The notes: generated by a model from the sequence alone, not told the origin. DNA of 64,000 nt from Taenia hydatigena (GCA_036345935.2 JADWOT020000004.1:2904418-2968417); one strand, 5' to 3'. Counted from the stretch's first letter, positions 49,176 to 60,580 are shown. Program-made: numbers and translations.

Positions 49176-49289
49176 GTGATTCCTCACCTCTCATTTCTGT
49201 CTACTTCATACATCACTGACCTCTCAACATACCCTCTTCTCCCTCCCAACCCATATGAGTGATGGGGTGTGGTGAGAGAGTTCTTGATT

Positions 49290-49475
49290 GTTTCTCTGAA
49301 AAAGTTACTTTTAGCCATCCTCCAGTTGCATAGCTTAGGTATTTTGTGCTAATTGGGTGGGTGGGTGAAGGGAGAGGATGGAGAAGCGTCCTAAGCCGAA
49401 GTAGATGGAATAGTCAAACTCTAGCATAAATGATTGGCTTTATAACGGGCAATAATTGCTTCCGCATCGCATGCC
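49290..49475 (+). repeat. Intron-derived direct repeat, copy 1
   Basis: Starting about 115 bases past the CNOT2-like donor, this segment (with CAGCCATCCTCCAGTTG-like, GGGAGAGGATGGA and GGCAATAATTGCTTCCGCAT landmarks) recurs at 63,145-63,330 in the same orientation. It suggests that a further copy of the pseudogene block, or a piece of its intron, lies at the right end of the window. Confidence 0.75.
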
Positions 49476-49752
49476 CGTATAACGACGATGAAGTAGTGAC
49501 GTTCGTTCTACTCATCCACCTTGTTGACGTCTTTATGAATGGCAAGGACCACTGTGGTTATAATTGTTGGAATTGATAAAGGAGATAAAAGCAGTCTATT
49601 CTATCATTTCAAACACAGATGCAGATTGAGATACATGTTGCGTTCCTACAGAGAGCATTGAGAGTTGGCAAGCAATCTCCCCATTGAACCATGCTTTCCA
49701 TGTGCCGAGCTCATAGTTCCACTCAAACAAGTTTCATATTCACCTACCTGGC

Positions 49753-49795
49753 TGCCTGCCTGCCTGCCTGCCCGCCCGCCCGCCCGCCCGCCCGC
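49753..49795. repeat. Compound TGCC/CGCC microsatellite
   Basis: Five TGCC units are followed by about six CGCC units with a sharp switch. The switch is a single C/T difference per unit, so one type probably arose from the other and then each expanded. It falls in the presumed intron between CNOT2-like exons. Confidence 0.95.
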
Positions 49796-51559
49796 TTCAT
49801 TATCTGTCCGTACCCTCCGTCGGTGGAAATACAGATTGAATTCATTCATTCTACCAAATGAAAGAAAAAGCGCGTTTTGATTGCATAGCTGAATGCTTTA
49901 ATCCGGAATGGGGTCATGGGAATGGTCACGACACCAAACCCACTGACAAATTAACACGTAGGACAGATTATACCTTCCATCTCGGCCGTGAGCAAAGCAT
50001 GATCCTAATTAAAACATTCGGATTTGCATTTTAGAAACGCTTGGTTATTAAGAGCATGGATTGTTGGACTGGCAAAGACAATTACGCAAACATGAAGCAC
50101 AGGGAAGAAGGAGAGACGTGAGTTAAATTGCAGCCAGCACTGCCATATCTCGGACGGCATCTAAGCAAAGAAGAGAAGGATAAATGCGAACAGATAAAAG
50201 GGTGGATGAGAGGGGGGAAGTCAAGTGTTCGAAGCCGCACGCTTTAGCAAGCTTGCCGATTCTGGTGATAACAAGGGATAAGATAGATATCGGCCATAGA
50301 AATAGTGTATTAGTGCAAGAATGGAAGAATCACAATTCTCCGTTCGAGCAGTGGACACGATGGAAGTAGTACTTTCTTTACGATCAAAGAAAGTTTGTTT
50401 TGCCTTGAATGACATTATTTGTAAAAGTAAAAACTTCTGCCAGCACTTTGTGTCTGTTTTGCTAAAATCTGTTGCTTAAGAAAATACTTGGTAATTGATT
50501 GGACCTGAACGCCAGTGAAGCCTAAACGCTGTCACTTCCTTACTGGGTGGTTTGCTTAATCCCGTCATAAAACTGTTCACTTATTGTTTTTGAGCTCTCG
50601 TGTCATCACACTAAATTTATTTTTTGTTTCACTGTTTAATGCACTTATTTCGGCTTGTTATTTCTAACCAGTGACATCTTCTCTCCCATTCTCTTATGGT
50701 AGCTCTTCTTATTGCACTTCTTCGTAGCATGGATGGTTTCTTGTCTACCCTCCCTGTCCTTTGCAAGCCATACAATAGCATAACAGCGTATGACGCAGTG
50801 TGTGTCCATGGTATCGGATCTGTGGCCAATTTAGAATTTTTTACTAAGGATTTCAAGCAAAACCCACTTCTTGACCTTCCACAACCACTCCTTAGCCGCG
50901 AAAATACTGACCCCCCTAAAAGAACAGTTGTCGAACATCGAAAAGAGAAGCATTACTGCAACCTGTTCTTCTGGAGAGTTGTTAGGAATATACCTTGCAA
51001 TGAGCAAAACTGCTTATAGCGTGTCGTGGTTACTAAAAGGACGAATGCGGCACTAAAATTGCATCGATGCAGCAGCACTACTGAAAGAAGCGCCATTAAA
51101 GGGGATTGGTGAGCAATAAGGAAGAACGTGGCTCTGTTAAGGGATACTGACTTGCGTGACCCAAGCCTACCCAGCAGATGGAAGCGTTTTCTTGGAAACG
51201 AGCACTCACATGCAACACGGGTTGGTTAAACGAGAAAAGCACACCTGGATAACGAACCCAGATGAAGGCGATGCTGTGTAGTTCGTTCCTTTTAAGCAAA
51301 AAATAAAATGCGATAAGATGGGTCAGGGAGATCTCTGGTGAGTCTATCCAAATCCGTGGTTACAAACTTTGATTAACTGTAAATGAGCAATTCTAGAGTG
51401 GTTGAAATGCAGATCAAGACTACTTAACACTTCACTTAACGCTTCGTGGAGGTGTAGAGGAGCAGTCTGTACCCTTATAAATAAACTGTGTTGCCTGAAT
51501 GGCCTTCATCCTGAGTGAAAGCTTCTCCCGCTGACCTACTTACAGCTTTAACTGAAGTG
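49796..51559. other. No gene recognised; contains a direct repeat
   Basis: Apart from the 450-bp repeat (50,334-50,779), open frames here have no motif. The longest, 50,696-51,019, starts inside the repeat and runs into flanking sequence that is unlike the flank of the other copy, so it is not a conserved protein. Confidence 0.4.
50334..50779 (+). repeat. 450-bp direct repeat, copy 2
   Basis: Same orientation as 36,222-36,663, about 90% identical by eye, with matching abrupt ends (AATTCTCCGTTCGA at the start, CCATACAATAGC at the end). It contains a TTTATTTTTTGTTTC stretch. No terminal repeats or coding capacity recognised. Confidence 0.75.
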
Positions 51560-52150
51560 AAGTGGTAATGCTCTGTAAGAAACTCTTAGTGTGTTCGTCA
51601 GAGCGGCGTTATGTGCAACGGCGTTGAATTTCGTGGATGTCCGCATATTACAGATATGAAGGCGCAATGAATTCGGAACTGCTGCAGAGGGAAGGGGTAG
51701 CAGTGGAACTAGCCGTTTATGCAGTGGCGCTGATGACACTCCATCCTCTAGCTTCTATAAACAGGCAATCAGAATTCTGCATAAACAAGGACTTCTTGGC
51801 TCTCTAATCGCTTAAAAGCTCACAGCTGCTGCCACTGCTACTGCTTCAGCTTCTTCCTCCCCCTATTCCTCTCCATCTCCCTTCTGTAACGCTCATATTG
51901 AATGCACCCATTCAGCCAACCGTTGCTGCATCGGACCGCCTTGCGCCTAGGAGTCACATGCGTAGTCGAATGCACTGCATACGGGGAAATAGTGCATCAG
52001 TTGAAGCACAGAATTCCACCTACCCTGTACAACTCTTTGACAATGGTGTCATCACCAACATTCCCATCGTCATGATCAATAACCGTTATGGACTGCTTGT
52101 TCTGCTCAGCTCATAGAAATCGAGTGTCATTTAAATTCTTTGCCTCAGGA
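51560..52150 (+). pseudogene. CNOT2-like pseudogene fragment (copy C)
   Basis: It aligns with the linker and NOT-box approach of copies A and B: GSSGTSRLCSGA, a Ser/Ala-rich run, then AQNSTYPVQLFDNGVITNIP and MINNRYGLL, the last matching the human VTDQFGMIGLL block better than A or B do. A frameshift and a TAG follow (near 52,114). More diverged from A and B than they are from each other, so an older or independent copy. Confidence 0.7.
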
Positions 52151-52199
52151 ATGGATTTCCACCGCCATCTATGTTAAACGTAACGTCCCACTTTCGGTA

Positions 52200-52540
52200 A
52201 TACGATCGTTGTCGAGAAGTTAGACAGAGAGGTGTGAATCTCCTGCGTCAGGGAATACAGTGCCACTCTGTACAGTTGAGTGAGCAATTTAATTCAACAT
52301 GACTCCTTGCGTAAAAGAGAAGGATAGGCACTGTTAGTAAAGGAGGAGAAAGACCTTAAAGAGCCAGCGATGGCAGCAGTGTTGGAATCATCACCATTTT
52401 ATTGCTGGTGGCAAGAGTTTTGGACACCTGTGCATCTGGAATAGCGGCAATTCCTTATCCATGGGGAATTTCGTATTTGTCTGTATGCTGAAGTGGGGAA
52501 TGTAACGTGGCCACTTTCAGGTAGCAACTTACTGTCAACA
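52200..52540 (-). pseudogene. CNOT2-like fragment, inverted (copy D)
   Basis: On the minus strand this matches the linker region again, including QTNTKFPMDKELPLF next to the position of the EDF motif. It faces copy C tail to tail across about 165 unpaired bases, forming a fold-back. Stops and shifts are frequent. Confidence 0.65.
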
Positions 52541-54189
52541 ATATTGCTTTTAGCGAAAAGAGCTGACAAGTTGCATGCATTTGTTCTTAGAACATGGTCT
52601 TTTTGAATTCCGAGATTGAAAAACTAGCGTTCAGTTCAAGTTTGCAGTCTATAGTTCTGTCCGCTGTATTCCATTTATTTGTGATCCTTCTATCATGGGG
52701 TGTTAGTTGAGATTGATGGATGTGACTAGAGTTAATGGGATACAGGAGCTTTATTTCATACTTGTAATGTGTTTTTTGGGGGGATCGTGTTTGTCCTGTA
52801 TATCTGCCTATATCTAGTCCACCCTGCCCCTACATCACTTCATTCTGCACAGCCCAACACTCCTCAATACAATCTGACGGCAGCAAGGACTGACCACATG
52901 ATGAGCAGACGGAACAAGCTGATGGAGTCAAGGGACTAGAGACTGATGCGTCTACAAGACAAATGCCATATCCTTCTTTTATTTTTAGCAAAATACTCAC
53001 AGCACAACGCAACACCTGGACTTCCACGTCTCAAGCAGTCACAAAACTCACGTGTAGAGAAGAAGACAGTGAAGCAAGAGTCAGCCACATTTTGCTGTAA
53101 CTGTCCATCCAACAAGTCGCTCTGATTTTACTACTGCGAGGTTTAGATACTGCCGGCTTCCAACTTCATCACTAGCCGGTCTCAGAATCACATAGGAGGT
53201 GATAGGAGGGGTTTCGACGAAGGCGAGCCATAAAAAATTGTTGCAATGGTGATTATTTTAATGAGCAAAGAGTTTTGAGATGCTATTACAGTTCTTGAAT
53301 CGACACAAGGTTAGGTAGTCATGTTGCGAAGTTCAGAGTAAGTAAGATGTCAGTGAGGTGACCAAAGCATCCCCTTGTCGGTCACACACACCACCTGTCA
53401 GAATGTTAGCAAATTAATGCACGGCAAGGCATCAGCGTCAGGTCACTGTCAGTCCCTCGACTATCATTAGCAAACATCAGCTTAGGAAGTAAGGATAGTG
53501 ATTTAACTCATTCGCCCACATTTTTGTTTGAACTGGTTGGTCACTTCAATCATATTTTTCCTTTTGTTCGTGTCGCTTTGACCTCTCATTGCGACAGCAC
53601 AACAAATCTGTGCCAACACTCTCTGGTTCTCATCGCTTTGGGTTCTGTCTACCAGGCTTGACACTGACGGATGAGAATTTAATTAGCTTCAAAAGGTATG
53701 CAAGGGACAGCAGTTGCTCATAGATGCTAACAAGTCATTGCAGAGTTACCCTCGTGTTTCAACTTTGACGTAGACATCATGTTGACACCCACTACTGCCG
53801 CTACTAATATGCCTACAGTTGCAGCTGCAAATAGTTTTTACATTCTTCCAAGGCACTCATTTTCATTTGCCGCAGAATGGGCGTTTAAACATTGAGTGTT
53901 CTTATTCCTGCAGCAACACCAAACGAATAAGTTGGGCATCAAACTAAATCTAAGTCATGACATGTTCATTACTACAAACTGGCATTTACTTGCTCCTCTG
54001 ACAACGACAACTATGTGTGTGAAATCGCTGAACTTACGTAGCATAATGTTTTGGGACTGGATCGGCTTAATCGTTTTGAGCATCGTCTATTCACAAATAT
54101 GATAGGCTGCTTAAGATTTGCTTTCGGTTAACAGATCTGATCTCTCTCTAAAGGAATTCAACTGACAACTTTGTATAGCTCGGCTTAAA
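52541..54189. other. Intergenic or intronic, weak exon candidates only
   Basis: On the minus strand, 53,090-53,052 reads MWLTLASLSSSLH and ends at a GTGAGT donor, like a signal-peptide exon, but no matching second exon was established. A 65-codon minus frame (52,830-53,027) contains a cysteine-rich ACSVCSSCG. On the plus strand, 53,92x-54,102 follows TTATTCCTGCAG and is open to a stop. None can be assigned to a family. Confidence 0.2.
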
Positions 54190-54700
54190 ATCATTCCTCT
54201 GAGCACCTTCTCTTGGAAAATGTACAAATTTCACCTACGTAAGTAAACAGCATTCATAGCTTAGAAAAGCAAACGGAAAGCCTACCCTATGCAATCAAAC
54301 CAAGGAGGCGTCCCCAAGAACTCATACCACAACTTCACGCTAATAAAGTCACCACTAGTGTCCCTCCATGACCACACGATGTCTTAGTAACTCCGAAATA
54401 GTACCGTCTCGAGGGGAAATCACAGGCGCGAATGCACGCCGGCCATCGATCCACTAGACCTCTAGCCAAAACTCCAACTGTGGCCCGTGATTACACAGCC
54501 ATAAAAGGTTTTTCATTTCTCATCGAATTCGCACTTAGTAGCATGCGGAAATGTATTCTCCGTGTGTTCGACGATATGCTGATGAGTAAATAATGGTAAT
54601 ATTAAGACACAAATGGGAGAGAGCGAGAGAAAGGAATGTTGACTTGCTTAAATGGGCAAAGTAAATGGCGCGATGCAGTGCGCAATTAGGTAGGGCAAAC

Positions 54701-54722
54701 AGAGGAGGAGGAGGAGGAGGGA
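54701..54722. repeat. Short GGA/GAG repeat
   Basis: About seven GAG/GGA units just before the CNOT2-like exon fragment in the third duplicon. It may mark the insertion or recombination point. Confidence 0.85.
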
Positions 54723-54779
54723 GATAACTATGCGCTGTCTACTATTTGCAGTACTGTGTTGTATGCGCAATTACTAGCT

Positions 54780-54961
54780 CCCATCTCCGTTGTACAGTAA
54801 AGTGCTCAACAGTTTCGCATCCCCTCTGTCCAATCAGTACACGTTGCTACTACATGGTGCTAAATAGGGCGTGTCTGTGGAGTACCAAACCCACCATCTA
54901 ATTGCGGATGGTCTTCCTCTGACTCAACATTAGACAAACTGTCCGGTAAAATTGTCTTTGA
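54780..54961 (+). pseudogene. CNOT2-like NOT-box exon fragment (copy E)
   Basis: It matches the first two thirds of the exon at 48,957-49,175, keeping the acceptor region and recognisable codons of the VEYRIHHRIADRLP block, with several stops. It breaks off at about 54,961, exactly where the 2.2-kb duplicon block begins, so it was truncated by the rearrangement that built this copy. Confidence 0.7.
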
Positions 54962-57698
54962 GACGGTGTAATAGTAAGAGAAGCCACCAAGAAGCATCAA
55001 CGGAAAAGTGAAACGAAGCCGGCGCCCATGGATTACGTAATAGAGATGTGTATCTGTTCCTAGATTCCCCAATAAAATGCCAAAGTGATCATAGGAGGAA
55101 AGGGTCAGGTCGATCCCAATTGTGCTTCCATGCCAAAGCTTTGACGCTTACGGACCACTCGTGCGCTACGACCTTAGCAAAACAATCGCGTCTGTATGTC
55201 ATTGCCATGGAACACGGGAAAGCGGATGAGGCTGTGCGCATAAAAGAAGACTTTGGAACATGTTGACGTACAAATAAGTAGATTATAACAGAGAGCAAGA
55301 AGCGAGCCTAATCAGCAAATCGACTGCACTTCAATGGCATGGGAGGGTGGATGATTTAATGAATGGGTCGATGCAAAGGGCAATAAGGCTGTGTAGCTTA
55401 AAGTTTGAGTCTATTTTATGATGACAGTGGGCTAAGGCAGGACCGTAAACGGTAGTGCCGGAGGCTACAGTACCCACCAACTTATTGTTCTCCATTCCAT
55501 TTCCATTACCCACGTAGCCGCAGCCAGCGTTGTGTGTTTCGATTGCTGTTTCTGATGCTGTCAAGGGTCAAAGCCTTTGCTGAGTGTAGGAGAAACTGCC
55601 AAACGCTGCAGGGTGACTTTAGAGTTTTTATACAAATTATAAGTTGTGGTTGTAGAACAGCACATAGAGAGGATAAAATAACAGTGCTTACAATGTTTGA
55701 ATGGTCATGGAACACCGATTTGCGTGCTACTGCAAATTGGTTGAAAGGGATGGGGCAACCAGTGCAGATCTCTACATCAGCGATGGTGGCAGCGATGATG
55801 GAGTCGACCATGCATTTGGTTGTTGAAGTGCACCAAACAAGGCGGAGAATGTGAGAAAGGTGAGTGCATGCCAAATGATCTCGAGATGGTAGTGGCGTAG
55901 CAAATGGATGGTGTAGTTGAGGACTTAACAAAGTGGCGACAGCTGTAGCAGTTACTAATTACTTGCAGTGAATAGGCTACATTTAAATATTACAAGTTGT
56001 AATGCGAATTCAAATGAACCTACGTCGTCGTAGCTGGAGAAGTGAAGCATTAGCCAAGTTGAGATCGGTTTCTTTCCTACTGGTTAGGAAGTCGAGTGAT
56101 GCGTAGTTCGGTGAACAAACATTATTACTGAACGGCAAAAGCACTCTGCGCTTAAAATGAAGCCATTTTGACTTACTTCTTTGCCCATAAATATAAAATT
56201 ATGCAATTTCTGCACTTACTGCGACACAGATATAAATTTAGTTGGGGAGAGTACTCTTAATGATGGCTGATATGACATAGGTGGAATTTCATCCCCTCCG
56301 AGATGCCGAAGAGCGCTGCTTCTGGTAGTCACTAATTTACCTCTCACGAGGAACATAAAGCAACCATTTTGAAGCCAATATTGCTGCAATGGAAAATGGC
56401 CATTGACCGCATCTGTATGATCACATTCATTTCAGGCACACTTTGGTGTCTTCAGCCATACTGTAAAGTGGACTCTTTTCCCTTATGAGGCAAAATTAAC
56501 TATGAAACTAGTAAAGGATTTTTGAGACAACTGCTCGGCGTTTGCTTACAAAGGGAGCCGTGACGAAGGTTAGTGACTTTCAGCATGGTTGCTGACCACC
56601 TTTGATGCCTTTAAATGAGAGCGCAATTGACGAGGAAGTGCAGCACTGAAACTCAAACAGTACGACGTAACAAATTCGTCGCCTTGACAGCAGATGACTG
56701 GGGTCTGAGGGACTACCCATCGCATTCCATAATTTTCATCAGAAGTAGAGGTCTTCTAAAGTACCAGCTTCCTTTCCCATCTGATTATAGGTAGACGGCA
56801 TACCCACTTGAACGCTTCTACTCTGATAATGACTTCTGTGACGAGCGCTATAAAGTGTAACCGGAACCCAACTATTCGTTCTACTTCAGTTGTCTGACAT
56901 TGGCATATAATTGAGAAATCAAGATGCGAATGCTTATCGCTCCTGTGGGATGCGACAGCATCTATAGGTCCCGAGAACAGACGTAGTCAGCTCATAACTG
57001 CTAAGCAGGGAGCATTCCATCTGCGGTAGGTGCTACACATTGAGTCATTTCCCTTGCATTCACATGGCTGAACTATTGCGGTGCCATCATGTAGATCTGC
57101 TGAAAATGGATTTTGTCTGCAGTTGGTTATTATGAAATGTCGGTTTTCAGTTCTTTTTTGTGTTTAAGTTTTAATAAATGCACATTCTCAATTCGCAATC
57201 TGATAAAGTATTCAAGATTGCAATGAAAGTAATTTGAAGAGGAAGATGGGGAACGGATAGTTGAAATAATCAAGCCATTGTTTCATCACCATTAGCTATT
57301 TCTGTGTTAGAGGATTCAAGGGAGAGACCTGGTGGAATAAAGGAGGATAAGTCGGTTGTTGCTGCATTCGCTGTCGCTACCGCTATTAATGTGGGAATGA
57401 GTTGGGTGAGTAGCCTTCCACCAAGCATTTTGGCTTATCATTACCTTCCATGGCTGTATCTCAGCCCACACCCATTGAGACTGCGGTGCGCACTTCGTTT
57501 CGCGTAATCGAGAACTTGTCTTTGTGCAATCAAAATGCAATGCCAATCTCATTGCAATGGCTGTGGTTCCCTTCGTTATGGCGTCAGGTTTATTGGCGTT
57601 GTTAAATGTTAGTTAGTTCACGAGTTCCTCTTTAGTCTAATTTAGCACGATAAAGGAAAGCTTATCCGTACATGGAGCCACCATAACTGGATAAACCT

Positions 57699-57905
57699 AT
57701 GGAACTTATTATGCCTATCTTCTTAGCAAATTCTGACTGCCTGCCCGACTTTGGAATGCGCCTCCAACTGGGAGCTTTTCTAATGCATGATGCTAAACGT
57801 ACACTCAATGAGAAAGACAAGGGCAACAATTACATGAATGCCTTCAATCAAGGGATCCTCTCCTTGCCTGAGTTGCTTATTGCTGTTGAGTTCATATTTC
57901 TTTGA
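57699..57905 (+). CDS. Small 68-codon ORF, third copy
   Basis: Same start, length and stop as 44,608-44,814, with 12 nucleotide differences that I counted as 4 synonymous and 8 non-synonymous. Motifs ANSDCLPDFGMR and MNAFNQGI are kept. Function unknown. Confidence 0.25.
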   Translation: MELIMPIFLANSDCLPDFGMRLQLGAFLMHDAKRTLNEKDKGNNYMNAFNQGILSLPELLIAVEFIFL

Positions 57906-58067
57906 TTTCTTTTAAATGTTATGCCACACTTCATTACCTTTAACTACAGATCCGTTGTATCAGATTTCGGCATCCCAGAATTGCCTTTGCACGCTCCTTA
58001 TTCTACGAATTTTACATACCAACCCAAATTATGCTTGGCATTTGACTAGCTGTACCTGAACTCAGCG

Positions 58068-58250
58068 TCAAACTGCCCTTGACTTCTCAATGCACTCATC
58101 TCTGCATTTGTCAGCAGTGTAGCAAACATTGTTGGATAAATCAAGTAGGTCAACTCCTCCACACGGCATGTCAAGATAATCATCTTCAATTTTGTGCTGA
58201 AATCCGCTTTGAATGATAGGATGCATTGCAAACACCTTTGACTCCTGCAT
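58068..58250 (-). other. Short cysteine-bearing frame of the duplicon
   Basis: A 60-codon frame with MPCGGVDLLDLSNNVCY and then ADKCRDECIEKSRAV. The spacing C...C...C...C with KCRDEC is vaguely like a PAN/apple-type extracellular module. In the left arm the frame has a stop and lacks some of the cysteines. It may be an exon relic; chance is equally possible. Confidence 0.18.
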
Positions 58251-59540
58251 CTTGCAAAGCTTTTAGACGAGTCCCAAAACAACGACTTTGCTTATATGCG
58301 GTGAGTAGGTCCATCAACAGTGTCACAATAGCACGAGCCCGACACCGAATTGTGGGGTGACCTTGTTTGCTGCTACCTCGACTAAACGTAATTCGGATAT
58401 TTCACACAACAGACCACTATTTTTCGAGATGGCGACCTTATGAATTTAGCACATTTGTTAAAGACTTTAAAAATGTGTTGATTAAATTATGGCATGATGG
58501 TTCTCCCACAATTAAGTATTAGGGTACAAACCAGTACTGAATACAATTGACTTGTTATTTTAATTTGCTGATTCCCGTCTATTAGGTTTTGTCCATGCAC
58601 ACGATCACCAAATCCTGCTAGTCCACCAATTCCAAAGCCAAGCAAGCCTCTAGTCTCTTGGTGGTTCTTAAACTTAACCGCTTTAATGTGATAAATGTAA
58701 ATGAGCCACTCTCCGTCAATTTGTTTAGGTGAACAGTTACATAGTTAATGTCTGTCAACTGCTTATTCCATGCACACCAAATAATGGAATCGATTCATCA
58801 CATCGTTTCTTCTTCGTCTATTGACAATGCGTTCCACGTAGCGTGTCTGCTTAGCGTTTCATATAGGTCCAATTAGCTGCAAGTCTTTATTCCTGAATTA
58901 AAACTGGCTTTGCTCAGTTTTAATTAGCATTGCGGTCGCACCTGATGCTTTGGTCAAGCAGTGTTGCTTGATCTATCGATAGAGCTCAAATGTAGACGGG
59001 TGGTATCATGAAGGACTGATTGTCAATGGGTGGAGCTAAATAAGTCTAATTCCTCTTATCATTTCAAGGAGCAGCAGCTAAATTGGGATGAATTGACCCA
59101 TTAACTGAAATTAGGAGCACTCATTTCGCTGTTACGAATGGCGACGTTTGCTATGAGGTACAAGTTGTTGCCTCATTTGGCGTACTAAACTCTGTGATGG
59201 GACTTCTCACTACATGTCTCTCACGTCAAAACATGTCTTACTGTGCATTTAGCAGGTGCGTACCACACAGTTCTTTGTTGTTCGATCTATTACCTTTACG
59301 TGCGTTAGTCCTCCCGTACAGTTTCTCTTCAAATGTCCAGTTACAGGGCCAAAGAGTCTAACAGTACAGTTTGAAAAGACATTGTGGGAGACGATAATGT
59401 CCAAAATCGTACGAAATACCTCAATCATGAGCCAACGAGATCAGGAGGACGCTCTGCTTGTTGGTACCCGTGTACTAATTTGATGAGGAACCATATTATG
59501 ATAGGAAAGGACAATACTGGTAGCAAGAGCAGGAATGACT

Positions 59541-60229
59541 GAAGGCAAGCAGGTATGGAATGCAGTTTCGTGCCAAATCGAATTCGCAGATGACTTGTTG
59601 GCATCTCTAAGCACCACTCATCCCTTGCTCATTTCGTGGGTAGTCAATGATATCCTACTTTTCCTTGTGTCAGGCCTCAAATGCAGGACCTGCAACGACC
59701 AGAAGCATCTCACCGATCCCTGCACAATGAGTGTCAGCAAATGTTTGTTGCTCTTTCGCATTAATAGGGCTAAGCGACACAGAAAGCAAAAAGTGCGTGA
59801 AGCTAGTCATGGTGGTTAAACATCACGTACCAATAGGCAGCCTTCACCTGAATTGTTGTAGAGCCTAGCATTTGTGAGGTCTCGATCGCACCAGGTACGC
59901 ATAGGTGTTCGTAAAGTTAAACGGGAGAAGGATAACCAGTTGTAAAATAACCACTGCTTCTGTGAACGCAATGAGTCTTAGCATTACATTGGCTAATTGC
60001 AAATACTAGGCCAGCGACCATCTCTCGACACGTCTGACGAGGCTATACTGAGCGGTGGATAAAGTCACTTCATGGGTAGGGTAATCTAAGCAAATTATCC
60101 TTTCAGCTTAGCATTCCAAAGCCATCTTTATAAATGCTCACATTATCCCAAGGAAGCCTTCCTTAGCAAATAGAAGTAAATGCATTCGATTAAGAGAAAT
60201 GCTTGCACTTTGCGGAGTGTGGTGAGAGT
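59541..60229. other. Unique sequence after the third duplicon
   Basis: It contains the Ly6-like exon candidate described separately. The rest (59,820-60,229) has no recognised gene and ends in a GAGAGAGAGTAATTGG stretch that is mirrored at the far end of the 60.5-kb palindrome. Confidence 0.4.
59674..59819 (+). CDS. Possible Ly6/uPAR-type cysteine-rich exon
   Basis: After an acceptor in TACTTTTCCTTGTGTCAG, a phase-1 exon reads LKCRTCNDQKHLTDPCTMSV and then SKC. The LxCxxC start and cysteine spacing (CxxC, nine residues, C, six residues, C) fit the first loop of Ly6/uPAR three-finger domains, small extracellular proteins usually GPI-anchored. Ly6 genes also place a phase-1 intron just before this loop. 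No signal-peptide exon or later loops were found, and a good donor is not obvious, so this may be an orphan or chance exon. Confidence 0.33.
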
Positions 60230-60271
60230 GAGAGAGAGTAATTGGCAATCATACTTGCTTCCTGTCTGCAG

Positions 60272-60503
60272 GTACAACCGCAATTGGCGTTGTCACAAGA
60301 AGAAGATGCGGTGGCTCACTCGTGTGCCTGGCAGCTACATGGTTCGAGGAGATGGCAAGGAGCAGAGCACGTACCACTGATGGGACCCACTGCACTCGAG
60401 GAATGTGGTCCAACAACTCACCATCAATTACGCTGATCTGGATGGCACACCCACCACCTATCAGTTTCCCTTCCCCACCCTCAAGACCAGAGTGCACTTC
60501 TGA
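60272..60503 (+). pseudogene. CNOT2-like terminal NOT-box exon (copy F)
   Basis: After CTTCCTGTCTGCAG the frame begins with one base that completes the phase-2 end of the exon at 48,957-49,175, giving LYNRNWR, then MRWLTRVPGSYMVRGDGKEQ and, later, LTINYADLDGTPTTYQFPFP. Human CNOT2 has FNRDWRYHKEERVWITRAPG at the same place, so the family is clear. A TGA at 60,378-60,380 interrupts the middle; the normal stop follows at 60,501-60,503. If spliced to copy B the intron would be 11 kb and contain the third duplicon. Confidence 0.8.
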
Positions 60504-60580
60504 TCCTCAAATCAGCACCAGCACTGAGCGATGCTACACACTCTGCTGCAATGACTGTTTCAACTCCTCTCTCCTCGTGC

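Larger units (their letters stand above)
38235..49198 (-). repeat. Right arm of the large inverted duplication
   Basis: Reverse-complement counterpart of 1-10,965. Compared with the left arm it lacks the 2.2-kb block, has extra R-repeat interior, a local tandem duplication at 39,898-40,134, and a tandem duplication around the assembly gap. The arm ends beyond the NOT-box exon of CNOT2-like copy B. The limits are approximate. Confidence 0.9.
54190..59540 (-). repeat. Third, partial copy of the duplicon
   Basis: Orientation as in the right arm. 54,190-54,690 matches about 43,510-44,000; 54,962-57,130 matches the 2.2-kb block of the left arm (inverted); 57,130-59,540 matches 44,040-46,435. At 54,780-54,961 it carries a CNOT2-like exon piece that neither arm has at that place. 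It ends abruptly after GCAGGAATG at about 59,540. Confidence 0.85.

Noticed and set aside
1..49198. Inverted arms as an assembly artefact
   Set aside because: The arms differ by about 10% with private indels, separate stop codons and a different repeat structure, which a duplicated contig would not show.
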